Assembly: GCA_025084515.1 (NCBI GenBank)
Contig: JAJAGP010000249.1
Location: forward strand, 1-64,000
Source of the DNA: Ancistrus triradiatus
Taxonomy: Eukaryota; Chordata; Actinopteri; Siluriformes; Loricariidae
Length of the DNA: 64,000 nucleotides
Direction of reading: 5' to 3'
The notes under the pieces were generated by a model. That model made no database searches and had not been told where the DNA came from. It saw only the letters and a program-made list of their open reading frames with translations. Of the stretch, positions 12,061-25,747 are shown in pieces. Each line of letters starts with the position of its first letter. The stretch's first letter is position 1. Position numbers and translations under genes: made by a program.

Positions 12061-12384
12061 GTCTGCCTTTCAGAGGCGGGATATCCGCGAGTATACCCGC
12101 TTGTCTGGACATGTCTGTAGCGCGCTTTGTCAACCAACTTTGCCGGTGCCTTGCAATTAAATATAGTAGCCTACAAAACATTGCAAACCGCAATGTTATT
12201 CTGTGTTCCGGCTTTTCAAAAACCGTGACCATGACCATTTCACGGTACTTACAGAGAACCATGCTTACTCTTTGTTAGAGCTCTAAGATCTGCTGCTGGC
12301 ACTGTTGTGCTATCTTGTGACAGCCGCACAAAGAAGAGCAATATAGAGTACCATGTTACGAAAAACAATCAGACACAGAACAAC

Positions 12385-12540
12385 CTAAACTGAGAACTAA
12401 ATCCACACTGTATGATGGAGGATCTGTGGTATTCTGGGGCTATTTTTCCTCCAAAGATCTTGCAACCTTCTTAGGAGGTTCAAGCATTACAGGAGAATTC
12501 TCAAACCTGTTATGTTTTCAAACGGAGGTTGCACGATGTA
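12385..12540 (+). mobile_element. Short Tc1-like transposase scrap
   Basis: The plus strand reads YDGGSVVFWGYFSSKDLA and onward, resembling the GGSVMVWGCFS segment of the Tc1-like catalytic domain. It is only about 50 codons long, without ends. Confidence 0.45.
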
Positions 12541-13089
12541 AAAAGAAAACCCATGGTTGTTCATTTTGATTTGTGGTTTTGTTAAAAATATTTTTTATTT
12601 TCACATCTTAGCTCAGAGTTTTCCTGATCAGAGCTGCGGTTCTCTAGAGCCTATTTCTGAAAAACACAGCACAGTTCTAAGCATGCCCTCAATGGGCGAT
12701 CTGTTCATCATAGGACAGGATAGGGGTCACTGTTGATGATCCCCTGACTCGCCTCCTCTCCCTTAACCACAGCCAACATGCTAAGTGCCAAAAGGCACTG
12801 CTGATATTGGAAGCCAGCTCCCCACAGTCTTGGTTTAGCATTAACCAATAATGCATGTAAAATGCATGTAGCCGTCCAACTTTCACAGACCAACAATGGC
12901 ACTTTAAGAGGTCATTCTTCTTTGCTCAGTAACATTCAAAGTGACATTTTCTTTTGGAGCTATCTGCTAAAGAAGTAAATTCATAACATTTTACCTTACT
13001 ATGGTGTACTTAGGTTATTAAGATATATTTGCCAAGCTGTTGTGGGAAACCTTGATCTGCATAAAGCTTTCATTTAAACCCCATCACTG

Positions 13090-14290
13090 GGATCAATTTG
13101 AATGCCAGATGTTATAAATACCTGGTCATGAGGAAAAAAAGCTGCACAACTAATGTTTCTATGGACTGCCTTTAGCTTTGATTACAGCATGCATTAGCCT
13201 TTGCATTGTTTTGGCAACCTAATGCAACGTCAAAACATTTATTTCCATCCAGATTTGCATTAATCTAATGCCGACATGTTATATTGATGACAGGAGAGTT
13301 GAAGCACTCCATAAAGTCTTCTCCAGCACATCCCAAAGACTTGCAATGGGGTTAAGGTTAGGTCTCTGTGGTGGCCCCTTCATGTGTGAAAATGATTCCT
13401 CATGCTCCCATAGAAACTCTTTTTCACAATTTGAACTTGATTAATTTTGGCACTGGCATCCTTGGAAATGGCTGTACCATTAGAGAAGAAATAAATTCAT
13501 GTTTAAACAACCATGTTGGAAGATATATCCCATGGTCATGGAAAAGTTGATACTGTGTTTCAGCAGGGTCAAATTATAATCCTGCATCAAGCAAAGCAAA
13601 GCAAAACAACAACTAAGGAGAATACTGAAATTATTGCTATTGGGTTAAGAACTGTCCAATGCATTAATAAAACCTGGAAGGATAGTGGTGAACTGACATC
13701 TGAAGAAATGTGGTCAGAAAAAAAACATTTTCACTGACCATAACGGCGATCATTTAAACCCTTGAAGTTGAATCATAAAAAAATGACTCTAGAACTCAGG
13801 GTGACATTTAATAGCAAAAGTAAGAGCTTTTCCACATGCACAATGAAACGACAACTCATTGGATTGAGACTGCACTGCTGTGCGGTCATAAGATAAACCA
13901 ATTTTTAGGGAAGCTAATCAGAAACAAACACTAGACAGCATAAAGACTGGGCTTGGAAGCAGTGGAAATGGTCATGTGGTCTGATGAGTCTGGATTTATC
14001 CTAGTTCAGAGCAGTGGGCGCCTCTTGGGTAGTGCATGAAAAGTTCTGCATAGTTCCTACTGTACTAGCCTCTGGAGGCAGAGTAATGATCTGGGCTTGC
14101 TTCAGTTGGTCAGGTCTAGGCTCAGTTATGTTGTTTGGCAATACAATCAATTCAGGTAAGTGCCTGAATGTTCTGCATGACCAGGTTAAGAAATAAGTAC
14201 ACACTGCATCAGTTAGGGTTAAAGGATTTCTTGCCAACTGAAACATATTAACCACTACAGTAATTGTGCAATCAAAGACTTTTAAGTATT
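13090..14290 (+). mobile_element. Ancient Tc1-like transposon, heavily decayed
   Basis: Scattered plus-strand pieces follow the Tc1 transposase order. 13513-13737 looks like the N-terminal DNA-binding region. Around 13965-14000 there is a WSDESGF motif carrying a catalytic Asp. 14014-14196 holds ASGGRVMIWACFSWSG. Multiple stops and frameshifts are present and the termini are not clear. Confidence 0.6.
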
Positions 14291-14301
14291 TGTTTATTTG
14301 G

Positions 14302-14500
14302 ATGGCACAATGGCTCGGTGGGCAGCACCGTCATCTCACAGCAAGAAGATCCTAGTTAATTCCCCAGGTGAATCAGTCTGGGTCCTTTCTGTGTGGAGTT
14401 TGTTTGTCCTCCCCATGTTTGAGTGGGTTTACTCTGGGTACTCTGGTTTCCTCCCACAGTCCAAAGACATGCATTAGGTTAACTGATTACTCCAAATTGG
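14302..14500 (+). repeat. Interspersed repeat of the 'CCTCCCACAGTCCAAAGACATGC' class
   Basis: Plus-strand copy beginning with a GGATGGCACAATGGCTCGGT-like head, then a CCTTTCTGTGTGGAGTTTG segment and TTTCCTCCCACAGTCCAAAG near 14447-14466. It is clearly homologous to the minus-strand copy at 2195-2475. Confidence 0.65.
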
Positions 14501-16600
14501 ATGATCTGAGTACATATATGACAGACTTTGAAGTAAACTTGTGTATTGATGTAACCTTGCGTCTGTCCTTAAAATGGCCATTGATGCTGGTAGCGACGTC
14601 AAAAATAAAAAAAATGTGCTTATTTGATTCCAAACGGTGACTTTGATTTAGCCAGGCAGTGTATATCAGTGCCCAATCTCACTAATGATGTTATAGCTGA
14701 ATCTCCACAGTCATATTGGCTGGTATAGTAGCAACTCTATATTTATAAGCACGGTTTTGCTTGTGGAATGTCCACAAATATATTGCCATTCACAGTAGTG
14801 TATCCCCAGCATCCTTCCAATGTCATATTTAAATAGCAACACTATTATTTACTTTTATGTTTTTCTTTTTTGAATTTCTACATTTAATATGCAATTAAAG
14901 TAATTTAGTTACATTTATTTACCATACTGCATGCTTTGAGTAAGAGAAAGCTTTGGATTACCACTTGTGTTACAGTTAAAATGATTATTGGTTACATTTG
15001 TAATTAAGGTTAAATACTTAACTACAAATGTAAGTAATACAGAAGAGAAATGGGAACTGCTACACAAGAAGTAAGTTTTGCTCTGTAGACTACTTTCATT
15101 TGTTTTTAGAAATTTTACTTATTACCGCAGATGAAAAAGAGGTTTTATATTTTATTTGGAATTTGACCCAGTATGTTCTCTAGTTGTCCTTAAAGTGAGA
15201 GTTTGTAACTGTCTCATGATTCAGGAAACAAGCCATAATTGTCTGAAAATGGAGTTTGCATGCATGTACATGCACACACAAATACAAACAAAGCAAGAAT
15301 GGCCTGAAGCTACTTACTACATTTAGTGATTTTATCTGGAAAGATGAGGTGTGGTTCAGCTCCGATTTCAAAACACAGGCCTACACTGTCAGGGTAGTAA
15401 ATGGGTAGTAAATGAGGGGGAGGTGAACAATGTGTAATCTATTGTGTAAGGCCCGGTGGCTGTATGTAGTGGCTAACATGAATGTGTACAGCTGTAGTTA
15501 TAAATTTTGTGATATGTGCTTGCTCATGCACAACACAGAAGAAGTCAGCATGTAGCTGGTGTTATCACCAGTCCACTTCCTGCCTGATCTAGTTTATCTG
15601 TAAACACACAGGATTCCTTTCCTTGCCCACTGTCATTGTCCACTGCCACGAATAACAAATGCTCATACACTGTGTAAATAGACTGTGAATTTTAACAAAT
15701 TAACTTTGGCGTGGCTTCCTCCATTTCATTTTAATTGGGTAAGAGTTAAATTATTTGTTTGCATTGAGTTAGGATTAACTTAACGGTTATTGCAGTAAGG
15801 CTAAAGACACCACGTGCAGGTGTTTCTTTTCTTGTGTGTATGCAGCATCATGGCATCTGTTTGCTGTGTTTTTAATTAACTAGGGTGCCTGGAACACTAC
15901 TCTGTGCTTCAAACGACATGGGATTCCCCTCTTCAAGACTGAATAAAACAGCTTTGGCTGTGCTCTCATAAGCATACTCAGTCTGCATGTGCCTGTGTTA
16001 TAAATGTGCAGAACAATACAGTTGCAAAACTAAACCTAATATGCACAAACATAACAATTTTGTAGCAAATGCAATGAAAAGGATAGAAGTTTACCCAGAA
16101 CACTGAACTATATCATAACTCAACTAGTTGTTGAAATATAGATATAACAACGCATGATGTCCAGTATGCTGGACACATGATTCATTGTGATTTACAGTTT
16201 AGATAAAAACAATTACATAACCTTTATTGTTATATAGGTCGTATGCTTTTTTCGTACTAAATCGAACTTTTTCCGTAGAAGGAGTACAGAGAAGTTGCCG
16301 TTTCCGAGCTTCCGTTGGTCACCCATGTTAATAATGTTGTTGTCTTTACAATTGATTGGCAATAGATGGCGCGCCATAGTACTTCTAGTGTAAAGACCTA
16401 ACACTAGATCCCGTTCTTATACAGTAGACATAACAGTCTACTGTTGTGCCCACCATGAGGGAATGTGTTGATCAATACGGTTGTTCTCCAGATATTACAT
16501 TACATAAATAAATAAAAAAACATGATTCAAATCGTTCTCATCCGTAGGTCAGGACATTTAAGAGATTATTGTGTCAAATAAATTCAGCCACAATGTATAG
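14501..16600. other. Gene-poor stretch
   Basis: No coding sequence, RNA gene or repeat family was recognised. ORFs are short and random-like. Confidence 0.45.
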
Positions 16601-16639
16601 CGTTCAAGAAACATTGGAGTTTCGCTAAAGAATATTTCG

Positions 16640-17850
16640 TTGAATCAAATGTTGCGAGCCCTACATTGGGGAGTAAGGAGAAGGAGCGGGCATTGTCTCC
16701 GTGATCTTACCAATCAGCTTGCGCGCTGTCGGTGGGGTGAGAGCGTCACTGGCGACGAGCTCGGGCTCACTCGGCGCTGTTGTCACGGCGTTGCAAACCC
16801 CAGTTCAACACAGAACTGTAGATTTGCACTGGAAATTTGGAAAACTGCTCTGTCAAATGCGCCTTCCAATTAGTTCATGTGATTGACGTATTAATTATTC
16901 TGAGTAATATGCTTTAAGCGCTACCATATCATTACAGTTGTGATCTCTTGTAATGGCTTTTCAATGAGACTTTGGCACAGTGCTATTCGCTTGCTGTGGG
17001 TTGCTATAGTCAGTTGGAGGGTGCATTTCTTTCCACCAATCAGAGGTCACTCTGTGCGAACGTCATGCCCAATGCGAGAGGGGGCGTGGTTCCGGCGAAT
17101 TTGAATGAAGAGTGAAGCTTTCGGCGCCATTTTTTGAGTGAGTGGTGGATACAGCAACTGCTGCTGCGAGTCTCCGGCTTCAGTGCTGGTCGTATTCGGA
17201 TAATATGCGTTACGATACTTTTTATTTCTACATTTTAGACGCTCCAAAAATATATTTATAAGCTGTACATTTAACAACAGAAATAATGTAACCGTCGGAC
17301 CAGACCGAGGAGTGATGGAGATAACGGAAAGCAACTTGGAATGAGGACAAGTACCGTTGAAGTGGAGACACACGGATAAAGTGCGCTAGCTAGCACGGCT
17401 AATCCTGCTAGCATCTCGAACCCAAAGGGGCGTCCGCTCGGACCGCGACGAAATAGGCTACATTTCTTATTGAAAATTATTTATAAATTAGTGGGTGAGT
17501 GTAAAAATCTGCAAAAAAATTCGAAAAATATGGGCGACGAATGAAGAAGCGGATGTGGCTGTTTGTTAAATGCAGTTTGTTGTTTTTGGGCATTTTTTGA
17601 ACGCGCCGTTTGAGCGGGATTGGAGAAGTGGAGGAGCTGCCAGAGCCGCCGCAGCCTATCAGCAAGAGAAGCACCGGGATCTCACACCAACACTTTCTCT
17701 TACTCATTTTTGTACAAACAGGACGGTTATTAAACATTTTGTTTGGTTTATATTTAAATAACGAAGCTGCAAATACCTTGTGACTTCCTAATCGTTTTCT
17801 TGGATTATGAATATTGCGAGTACATTTGTGATTTTGCTACCAGCTGGGTA
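16640..17850. promoter_or_regulatory. CpG-rich divergent promoter candidate for the miR-15/16 host transcript
   Basis: This is the most CpG-rich block in the left half of the window. It contains two CCAATCAG boxes (about 16710 and 17037), several GCGCGC-type and CGGCGCCATTTTT segments (about 17120), and splice donors pointing outwards. On the plus strand CTGG/GTAAGT has its GT at 17848, with a weaker GTGAGT near 17493. On the minus strand ATTG/GTAAGA lies near 16710. In human, DLEU2 and DLEU1 start divergently on the distal side of miR-15a/16-1. Position and orientation here match that plan, but no transcript evidence is available. Confidence 0.45.
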
Positions 17851-17871
17851 AGTGTACTTATGTGCTGTAAG

Positions 17872-17893
17872 ACATCTTTTTTTTTTTTTTTTT
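17872..17893. repeat. Poly-T tract
   Basis: Run of about 22 T residues just after the candidate exon donor at 17848. Confidence 0.9.
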
Positions 17894-19234
17894 ACCCTAC
17901 TTTGCTCTACCAGCTTCACATTATAAAACTAACAATAATACCACATAATAACTGAGATTTTTCACTGGTAGTGAGTTAACGGTTTTAAAGCGAAACATAA
18001 TAAATAGTCCATGTATAAAGAAGTAATACATTTTAAGCTGTGTTTATGTACATTATCGCACATCTGTCAGTGTCGGAGGGTATCTTTTGAAACGGCGGCG
18101 CGTCGTGATGTGGCGGATCTGTTTTAGCGCACGATTGCAACATCACGCTGGCAACTATAAGCGGTCACTTTATCTACATTTTGCAGTAGTATATTTTAGG
18201 TCCTACGATGGATCTGGTGCATTTTGCACTGCATGTCCTTGGTATGTTTCAGTAAGTTGCAGTGTCATACTGATGTACTGTGAATTTGTGTACTTGTGTC
18301 AGAGTACCTTGGATGTTTTAAAAGAGGTATATAGTGATATCAGCTAATATTATAAAAGTATAAACTGTTATTATATTCAGCTTGACATTGAGTCATTTTT
18401 AGGCGTTAAAAGCATGGTTGAGCACCTTTCGTTTAGGTATAGGATCACATGCAAACCCATACACCCCCCCTCCCCCACGCACACATCTTGTCATCTCAGG
18501 GCCCCAGCTCTCATTAGCAGTAGGTGCAATTTGACTACAAACGCAATATGAAATATAACGTTTGTTGTGCTTGTTTAAGTGCATTAATTTAAATAGCTTG
18601 CCTCCCAAAGAAAGCTGAAATCATTTGCCAAGACCTTAAGTCATTATTATGACACTGACCTCGGAATTGGTGTAACTGACGGTAAGAGCGTTCTCATTTC
18701 ATGGAGTTTATATGGGACTCAAAAGGAAGAAGCCAGAGGGACATTTTGCTACTGTTAATTTGTGCATTTTACAGGAGGATGCCATAGATTTTGTAATGAT
18801 GCACAACAATATTTTTGGTTTCTAAAACAATTAATATTTTAAACAAATACATTTTATTGCACAATTGTAGGCATGGGTCTGTTTTAATCATTGAGTTTAG
18901 AATAGTCAAATATGTTAATGCCAGTGTTTTAGCTCCTTAGTTCGCAGGCTGGTCTTTTGTTCCCATATTGTTCCCTCTACTGCTTAACACAGGTATTTTT
19001 CTAAGCAACTCACTGCTCTACTGCTTGGACAACAGAGAGTAGCCCTCTCACTTATTTAGTTTTTTTGGGTCAGTGTTCAAAAGTTTCTGGCTGATCTAAT
19101 TTCACCATTTTATTTGCTGGCAGTGTGCTTCCTCTCGTGGGTTGTTTGGACTGTAGGGAAACCCCCTCAATGAACCACAACGAACCCTTTTTTTTTTTAT
19201 ATAGCATTACCTTTTAATCACTTGACTTGTGTTT

Positions 19235-19250
19235 TCTCTCTCTCTCTCTA

Positions 19251-19304
<54 letters not shown>
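19235..19304. repeat. (TC)n microsatellite
   Basis: About 70 bases of CT dinucleotides with two interruptions. It creates a meaningless minus-strand ORF rich in Arg-Glu. Confidence 0.95.
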
Positions 19305-19307
<3 letters not shown>

Positions 19308-20481
19308 CTCTGTCATTGCTTTGCAATAATACATAATAATACTAAATCTTTGTAATGGATGTATAAAGGAACGTACCAAGAAAGGTGGTGACCTTTTGTC
19401 ACAAGGTTTGTAGTGTGCTTTTGAGTTCATTGCTCTGGCACCTAGTTTATATTGTTTCACCAGTTCTAACTTAAAATTCAGATTTTATGTATGTTAATTG
19501 GGTCTTTGTGGATTACACCATACAGGTGCTCATGTGATGGACTGCTGTGTAGTTTGTTTAAGGTGTGTTTTAAACTCATTTTAGTAATTTCTTAAACTAA
19601 TTGTTATTTACATAAGAAAATCATAGCATTCTTAACTAAAATGGCAATGACTTTCTATTCAGTGCAGGTAATATTATTTATGATATTTATATGGGAGAAT
19701 ATCACATACAACTACAAAAAAAAAAAGTTTTAGCTGCATTTTCAAAATGTCCCACTCACTCAATGTGGCACCAAACTACAAACCAGGGAAGTGTACTTTA
19801 ATCCAGTTAGTAGTGAGTTGTATTGTCTCTTGAGAGCCTGATGAACAGATAATTAGTTTAATTGAGAAACACATCAAGTTAAAAAAAAAAAGTTTAAGAG
19901 CCAAAGAGTTTTTAATATGTGGGTGTGAGTTACTTGCTGGAAATTAATATCTGCATTGTTAATGCCCTGATAAACACCAAGTCTTGTTTTAAGACACCTT
20001 ATTGGTGATATTTGTTGGTTGTAGTTGGTTGTAAATTTGTTGTCATTTTTAGAGTATCAAGAAATTTGTAATTTGCACTGTTCTGGTCAATTGGAACTTG
20101 AAATAACAGTGGAATTGTGTATGGATAATTTGAGTGGTTTCAGGGTGGTGCATGGGGCTTTCATCTGTTAGTAAAATTCAGTCCAGGTTAATTTATCTCC
20201 ATCAATATGCTCATCATTTTCATGTCAACAGTAGTAATTGGAGAATAAGCTGCTGTGTATATATAGTGTCATTTTGAAGTTAATTATGAGGCTATATTAT
20301 TTCAGTGTCAGATACGGTTTAAGTATCTTGAAGGGAAATTGCATAACACTGAATCTAAACTAACTTGTGTGTTTGTATTTATGTCAGTTACTAGAATGGA
20401 GTATAACATTAAATAAATGCAGCCTGGTTTTTATTTTTTATATATATAACAAGGTTAAAAAATGTATGTATGTGTAAGTGT

Positions 20482-20505
20482 GTGTATGTATGTATGTATG
20501 TATGT

Positions 20506-20571
<66 letters not shown>
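20482..20571. repeat. (TATG)n followed by (TA)n microsatellite
   Basis: A TATG array is followed by about 29 TA units. Flanking ORFs with Tyr-Ile runs are artefacts of it. Confidence 0.95.
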
Positions 20572-20574
<3 letters not shown>

Positions 20575-23500
20575 ACATACATACACATATACATTTTTTT
20601 AACCTTGTTGGTGTGTGTGTACACTTTCATAGTGAGTGTGTGATTCTGGCTTTCTTCAGGTGCAGGTGTGTTGGCTGGTTTGTTGTCTTTTTTTGCCATG
20701 ACTATATTAGTGTAACTATTTGATGGGTTTTGTTTGTGTCACCACAAAATTGGTTCACATTTAGCTCGTTAGTCTTGTTTGCAGTGCTTAACACTTTCGT
20801 ATTCATATGTGGCAAGATTGAAGTGTTATGTAATACACTGGAATAAACCTACCATAAGTTTTTCTCTAAAACAGCAATTGCTTGGGACATTAGGGGGATG
20901 AGAACCTTGTGCTTCATGCTGAAACAAACACACTGAAGGATATTGAGAGGGTGTATGTGTTTTTTTTTCAGGGAGATGTTGACAGGGGTGTGCTAGGTGA
21001 TGCCCTTTGAACTGAAGGTCATGTGACTTTCAGCTGAACATGTTAACAGAGGTTAAATGTTAAAGGTGACACTGGTGTACATTCATTCACACTTCACAAT
21101 TAAACGTTTCACAGGCAGTCTTACTATTTTAATAATTATATTGTGAAAGTAAAAACTATTAGATTATATGGTATATAATTTTCATGATCACCACACATTT
21201 ACTTAATATATGAATAAAAATTGTGAATTATATTGAGGAATTACTGTGGGCAAAACTATACAGTATTTTATGTGTCCTGAAGTAGCTCACTGGTTAATGG
21301 GTCTAAAAACATTTAATACAGCATGGAGAATTTGCTGTATTTGTATCTGACAGTTCTGTTGTTTGTATCGCTGGCACTGTGTTTAAACATGTAGCAGTGA
21401 TTTTTTTTTCACAGTTAATTTAAAGCATTGTTTAATTTTTTTAACTACTTATAAGTACACTTGTCCTTTTACAGTGAAGGGCCTAATATGTATTGTTACA
21501 TGTGAATTCTAGGTTTTTTAGCTTTATTAGAGGAGTGTAAAATTACACATGGGTTTACATGAACAACACAAAATGGTCATTTATATATTGCTTTTTTAAA
21601 AGTTAATATTTTGGTTGCATTTGTTGGATATTTGTGAAATAATGAGGAAGTACATTGTAACGATGAAATATGTTTGACAAAATGCAAATTATACTGAACT
21701 GTAAAAAAACAAAAACCCAAAAACCCATGGGTACATTTTAACATTAATTACTAGCATAATGGTATTAAAAATATTCTTCACATACCTTGCTGTGTATGAC
21801 ATAATTATTTTTAAATGCATTTAAACAGTGTTGTATTGGCAAAAAAGTTGACCCACAGTGAATTTAAAGATAAATCTAATTATACTTGACATTAGTGGGC
21901 GAGACACTTGGGCTGCTACACATAGGTGAAGAGGGATAAAAAAAATAGTGCGTCTTCACCGTAAAACAAAAGAAGAGTAATAACATGAAATTAAGCAAAT
22001 TAAATGATGGTAACCATTTTTTGTAGTTAATGTGAATGCTATATAAGAATGATTTTAGTATGTCTTCTGTCGTAAGTTCCAAAAATTAGAGGATTTTAGG
22101 GATCTTATTTTTGTTTGTTTTTATATCTAGACTGTGTACATGCTGAGAAAGTTAAATTCCCCAAGTCATTATCAGGAATAACCAAGTGTAAGTGTTAAAG
22201 AGGAAACACCATAAAATCAGCAATAATGTTTTCATAGTCACATGTTTCAGTTACTACTTAATAGAGTTAAAAAAAAAAAAAGTTAACTTAAATAACTGCT
22301 GTAAATGGTTTCTAATGACTTGAACAGTGTTCGTTTGTTACTATGGGTACTGCGAGTTTCTAGGTTTGTGATATGTTGTGACTGAGTACAACATGGCTTA
22401 AGCATTGCCACAAAATGCTTTTGCCATATATAGCTGAATTGTGTGCACATTATTCCATCAGGTTATGCTGATAAGTACCCCAAAGCTATTATATCCACAT
22501 TTCTAAACTTACCTGTGTTTGGCTGTAAAGCTGAGAACAACACAAGCATGCTTAATTAATCTTCAAGATGATCCCAGTGTCCGTTTGTCTTACATTCTTT
22601 ATCTTGCATTGCATCTAGGCTGGAATTACTGATATGGGTTTCTCTGTTGATTTGTGTGGCTTGTGCATGTATTTTGCTTAAACAAAACAGACATTTTGTG
22701 TCAATAACATTGCTAAACAGTTGCCTTTTAGAGAACAGAAGTGATGCTAGAACACTGTGAACATAACAGCACATCTGAAGGAATTTTTTTTTTTACTAAA
22801 TTACCCTTTTACTTGAGCTATATTAGTTTATAGCTACTAACATTCTGCACAATTGCATCATATGCCATTTATCATGTACATAAACACATTATAGCAGAAT
22901 TTACTAATTAAATGTATAAGTCATATCAGAAACACATCATCCAAATCACTCCTAACATGCAATATCAACATTGGGCCAAAGATCCTACTGGAGTTTCATT
23001 CTTGTTGTGATAAATTATGCAGTGAGTGGTTCTGGCTTGTGGTGACTGTTGCTACTGTTTTTAGTAATTCAGTGTGTTTGTGGTCAATCTTTATGGATTT
23101 CCATATCATACAGTGTCAGTGACCACAAAAAAAAGTCATTAAGTTTGTCTCATATCTCCAGTGACTAAAAAAGCATTGGTTACCAGAAATGTCATGGCAT
23201 TTGGGGTTAGAAGGAAAATGGTGTAATTTTTTCTTCCAGACGTTTCCTTTAACAGTTCTGTTCTGAAGTATCACAGTGGTGTAAGACCACTTCCCTGGAT
23301 GACCAGCCCTGGTGTGAGGCTGATGAGCATTTAGTGATGAGCTATAAGGCCCCCCCTTTCATTTTTGTCTTTTTTAACTTAACTCTTACTTTACTTTATT
23401 TTATTTTTTATTTTATTTATTTTATTTATTTATTTTAAAATAACAACATTCCACATAAATACCATCTAACATGAAACTGTATTTATATACACAGTATATA

Positions 23501-24409
23501 TATGGGTATTTATATGGAACGTTGTTATTTGTGTGCTAGATTCTACACATTCAGAATGTAGAATTGAGAATAAAAAGCAGGAGCACAGTTTTGGCATGTA
23601 AAGCATGGAACCTAATTAATTTTTACAATTACTATAACAGTGACAATCTGTGCAATTTTTAATTATTTTCTAAACTTGTCCTCCAAGGTTCACTTACTTC
23701 ATTGCAGGTATAACTATATGACATTTTGATGTTAAATATAAGTAAAACATGTTTAGTGTTTTTTTTTGTTTTGTTTTTTTCCCCCCTGTAATTGTGCAGT
23801 GTAATGCATGATATAACAGATCTGTGAGCTGGGTTTTATTACCAGAAGTGTAGCACCAAAAACTATACATACAAAAGGAAAATTACTTTCTGCTATATTG
23901 TTACACTGGGTAAATTGATACAGAATTTATTTTGTTGTAAAAATGCAATCAATCCTTAGATATGTCCAAGTTTATAAATGCTGAATTGGAACATAAACAT
24001 ATTTAGTGCACAATGTCTGATTACTTCAGGTTTACTACTGTTACTGTAACATCACTGATTAGTGACAGATTTCTACTATAGAATCTAAAGAGCACTAGTG
24101 TCAGTCTATAGCGACAATAAAACATCTCCAACTAAGGTCACTTTGAGGTTGAGTGGACTGATGTCTTGTAGTGGTGATCGTAGATCATGTTTGCTCACTG
24201 CCTTTCAGTTTTAATAAACCATCCGTCATATGGTGATGGAGCAATTTTACATGGTGTTGCAGGTCCGCTAGTGGTTATTTTCTGTTCAGCATGCTGTTGA
24301 AAATACAGATTGTGCTTCTGTTATTATTTTGATAATAAGTGTATCAATTGTCAAGTGCATACTGGTTATGTAATGTGACATTTGTAATATGGGCATCATG
24401 TCTTTAAAT

Positions 24410-24590
24410 TTATGCAGGTCCAGAGTTCAAGCCCCAGCGCTGTCAAGCTGCCACTGCAGGGCCCTTAACCAAGGCCCTTAACCCATAATTGCTTTGGTTG
24501 TACACACTGTAGCCTGGGTTTCAGAAATTGTGATGTCCACAGGGTGGGGATCTTGGCAGGGCAGGGGAGGTTATGTTAAGGCTGTCAAAA
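24410..24590 (+). repeat. tRNA-derived SINE-like repeat, 5' truncated
   Basis: Contains a box-B-like segment, GAGTTCAAGCCCC, followed by a tail with AAGCTGCCACTG and CCCTTAACCCATAATTG. The tail is shared with the copies at 43030-43200 and 45066-45240. Confidence 0.55.
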
Positions 24591-25133
24591 TTGTTGCCTT
24601 ATGAGGTAGGGGTCGGGTTTTGTCCAGTCATAGAGACTTGTTGCCATTTACAAGAAACTAATTTTGAGTTTTGATTGCAAGTTACACCACCGTTAATTGT
24701 AATTGTAAGAATGCTGTTGATGAAAAAAGGCATCATCCCAAAGCATAGCCAAATGGATAACTGTTTTGAATGTTTCTTACAGACAATGGCATAACAATCA
24801 TTGCTTTGTCTTACCGAATGGTATGCTGCCTGCCAGTTCACACACAAGCCACCTGCTGCAGTACGCCTGCCAACGTGCGTAAATTCCGAACAGCTTTCTG
24901 TCTTGAGCTGGGCGGGCACGCTCCTATGCTATGGCTAGGAGACGCCCATTAAATGATTCTCCAAAGACAAGCCCTTGAAATAATGAGAGTCCATTCTAAA
25001 GCTTTGAGTCTAGTTTACTCACTCAAATTCCACTCAGAGAGATTAAAATAAATTGTTTTGATCTCTGAAAAGTCACTTTTTCAGTCATTATAAATCTATC
25101 AGCATCTAGTTATCAAAATATATAAGAATTTTA

Positions 25134-25206
25134 ATTTTTAACATGCCAAGATAAGTGTTTATATTGGCCAGGGTTTCTTAAAATGACACTTGAATTACTT
25201 GAATTC

Positions 25207-25248
<42 letters not shown>

Positions 25249-25312
25249 AATTCAAGTGTCGTTTTAAGAAACTCTGGCAAATACAAACACTTATCTTGGC
25301 ATGTTAAAAATA
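25134..25312. repeat. Long near-perfect inverted repeat around a (TA)n loop
   Basis: The left arm (25136-25208) and right arm (25244-25310) are reverse complements over about 65-70 bases, from AACATGCCAAGATAAGTG inwards to TTGAATTCAT, with a handful of mismatches and one 9-base extra segment in the left arm. The loop is a TA tract at 25209-25243. It may be a small MITE or foldback element, or the source of a long hairpin RNA if transcribed. It lies about 1.2 kb upstream of the miRNA cluster. Confidence 0.85.
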
Positions 25313-25747
25313 TACATTTTATATAAAATATATAGAGAGAGAGAGGGTGTAATTCCACACACTACTTGTTCCTTTAAGAAATCAACGTCAGGACGTATTT
25401 AAGTTTATCGAGCGGACAATTCTCTGCGATTAATTCCTGTCTACACTGATGGAAATCTTTTCCTTAGTCACCTTTAACTCTGGTGCTGTACTAATCTCAG
25501 ACAAGAACATGGGAAATTGCAGTTAACTAATATAAATTACTTTAGTTAATTTAACTTACTTATTGATATTGCAGTTAATAACGTATTTATAAGCCAACTG
25601 CGTCAAAACGCGCATATCCACCGGCTGTGTTCCAAATTGCTCCTTATCCTGTATACACTAGGGTATAGTGTGTATATACATATATATATACACACACTAC
25701 ACCATGTAGGGCACTGTGCTTGTTAAGAGCTTGTTTGGGATGTCTGG

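Larger units (their letters stand above)
17894..25130. other. Gene-poor stretch, probable intron of a non-coding transcript
   Basis: Seven kilobases with no recognisable coding exon. It holds microsatellites (listed separately), an ATTTATTTTATTT-rich tract near 23390-23440 and one truncated SINE-like repeat. The lack of coding signal together with the miRNA cluster further right on the plus strand fits an intron of a DLEU2-like lncRNA. That is inference from human synteny. Confidence 0.4.

Noticed and set aside
17047..17373. 108-codon minus-strand ORF in the CpG-rich block
   Set aside because: No recognisable motif. Position and composition fit a promoter region better than coding sequence.
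19248..19460. ORF ending in Arg-Glu repeats
   Set aside because: It comes from the TC microsatellite.
20478..20723. ORFs with long Tyr-Ile runs
   Set aside because: They are created by the TA microsatellite.
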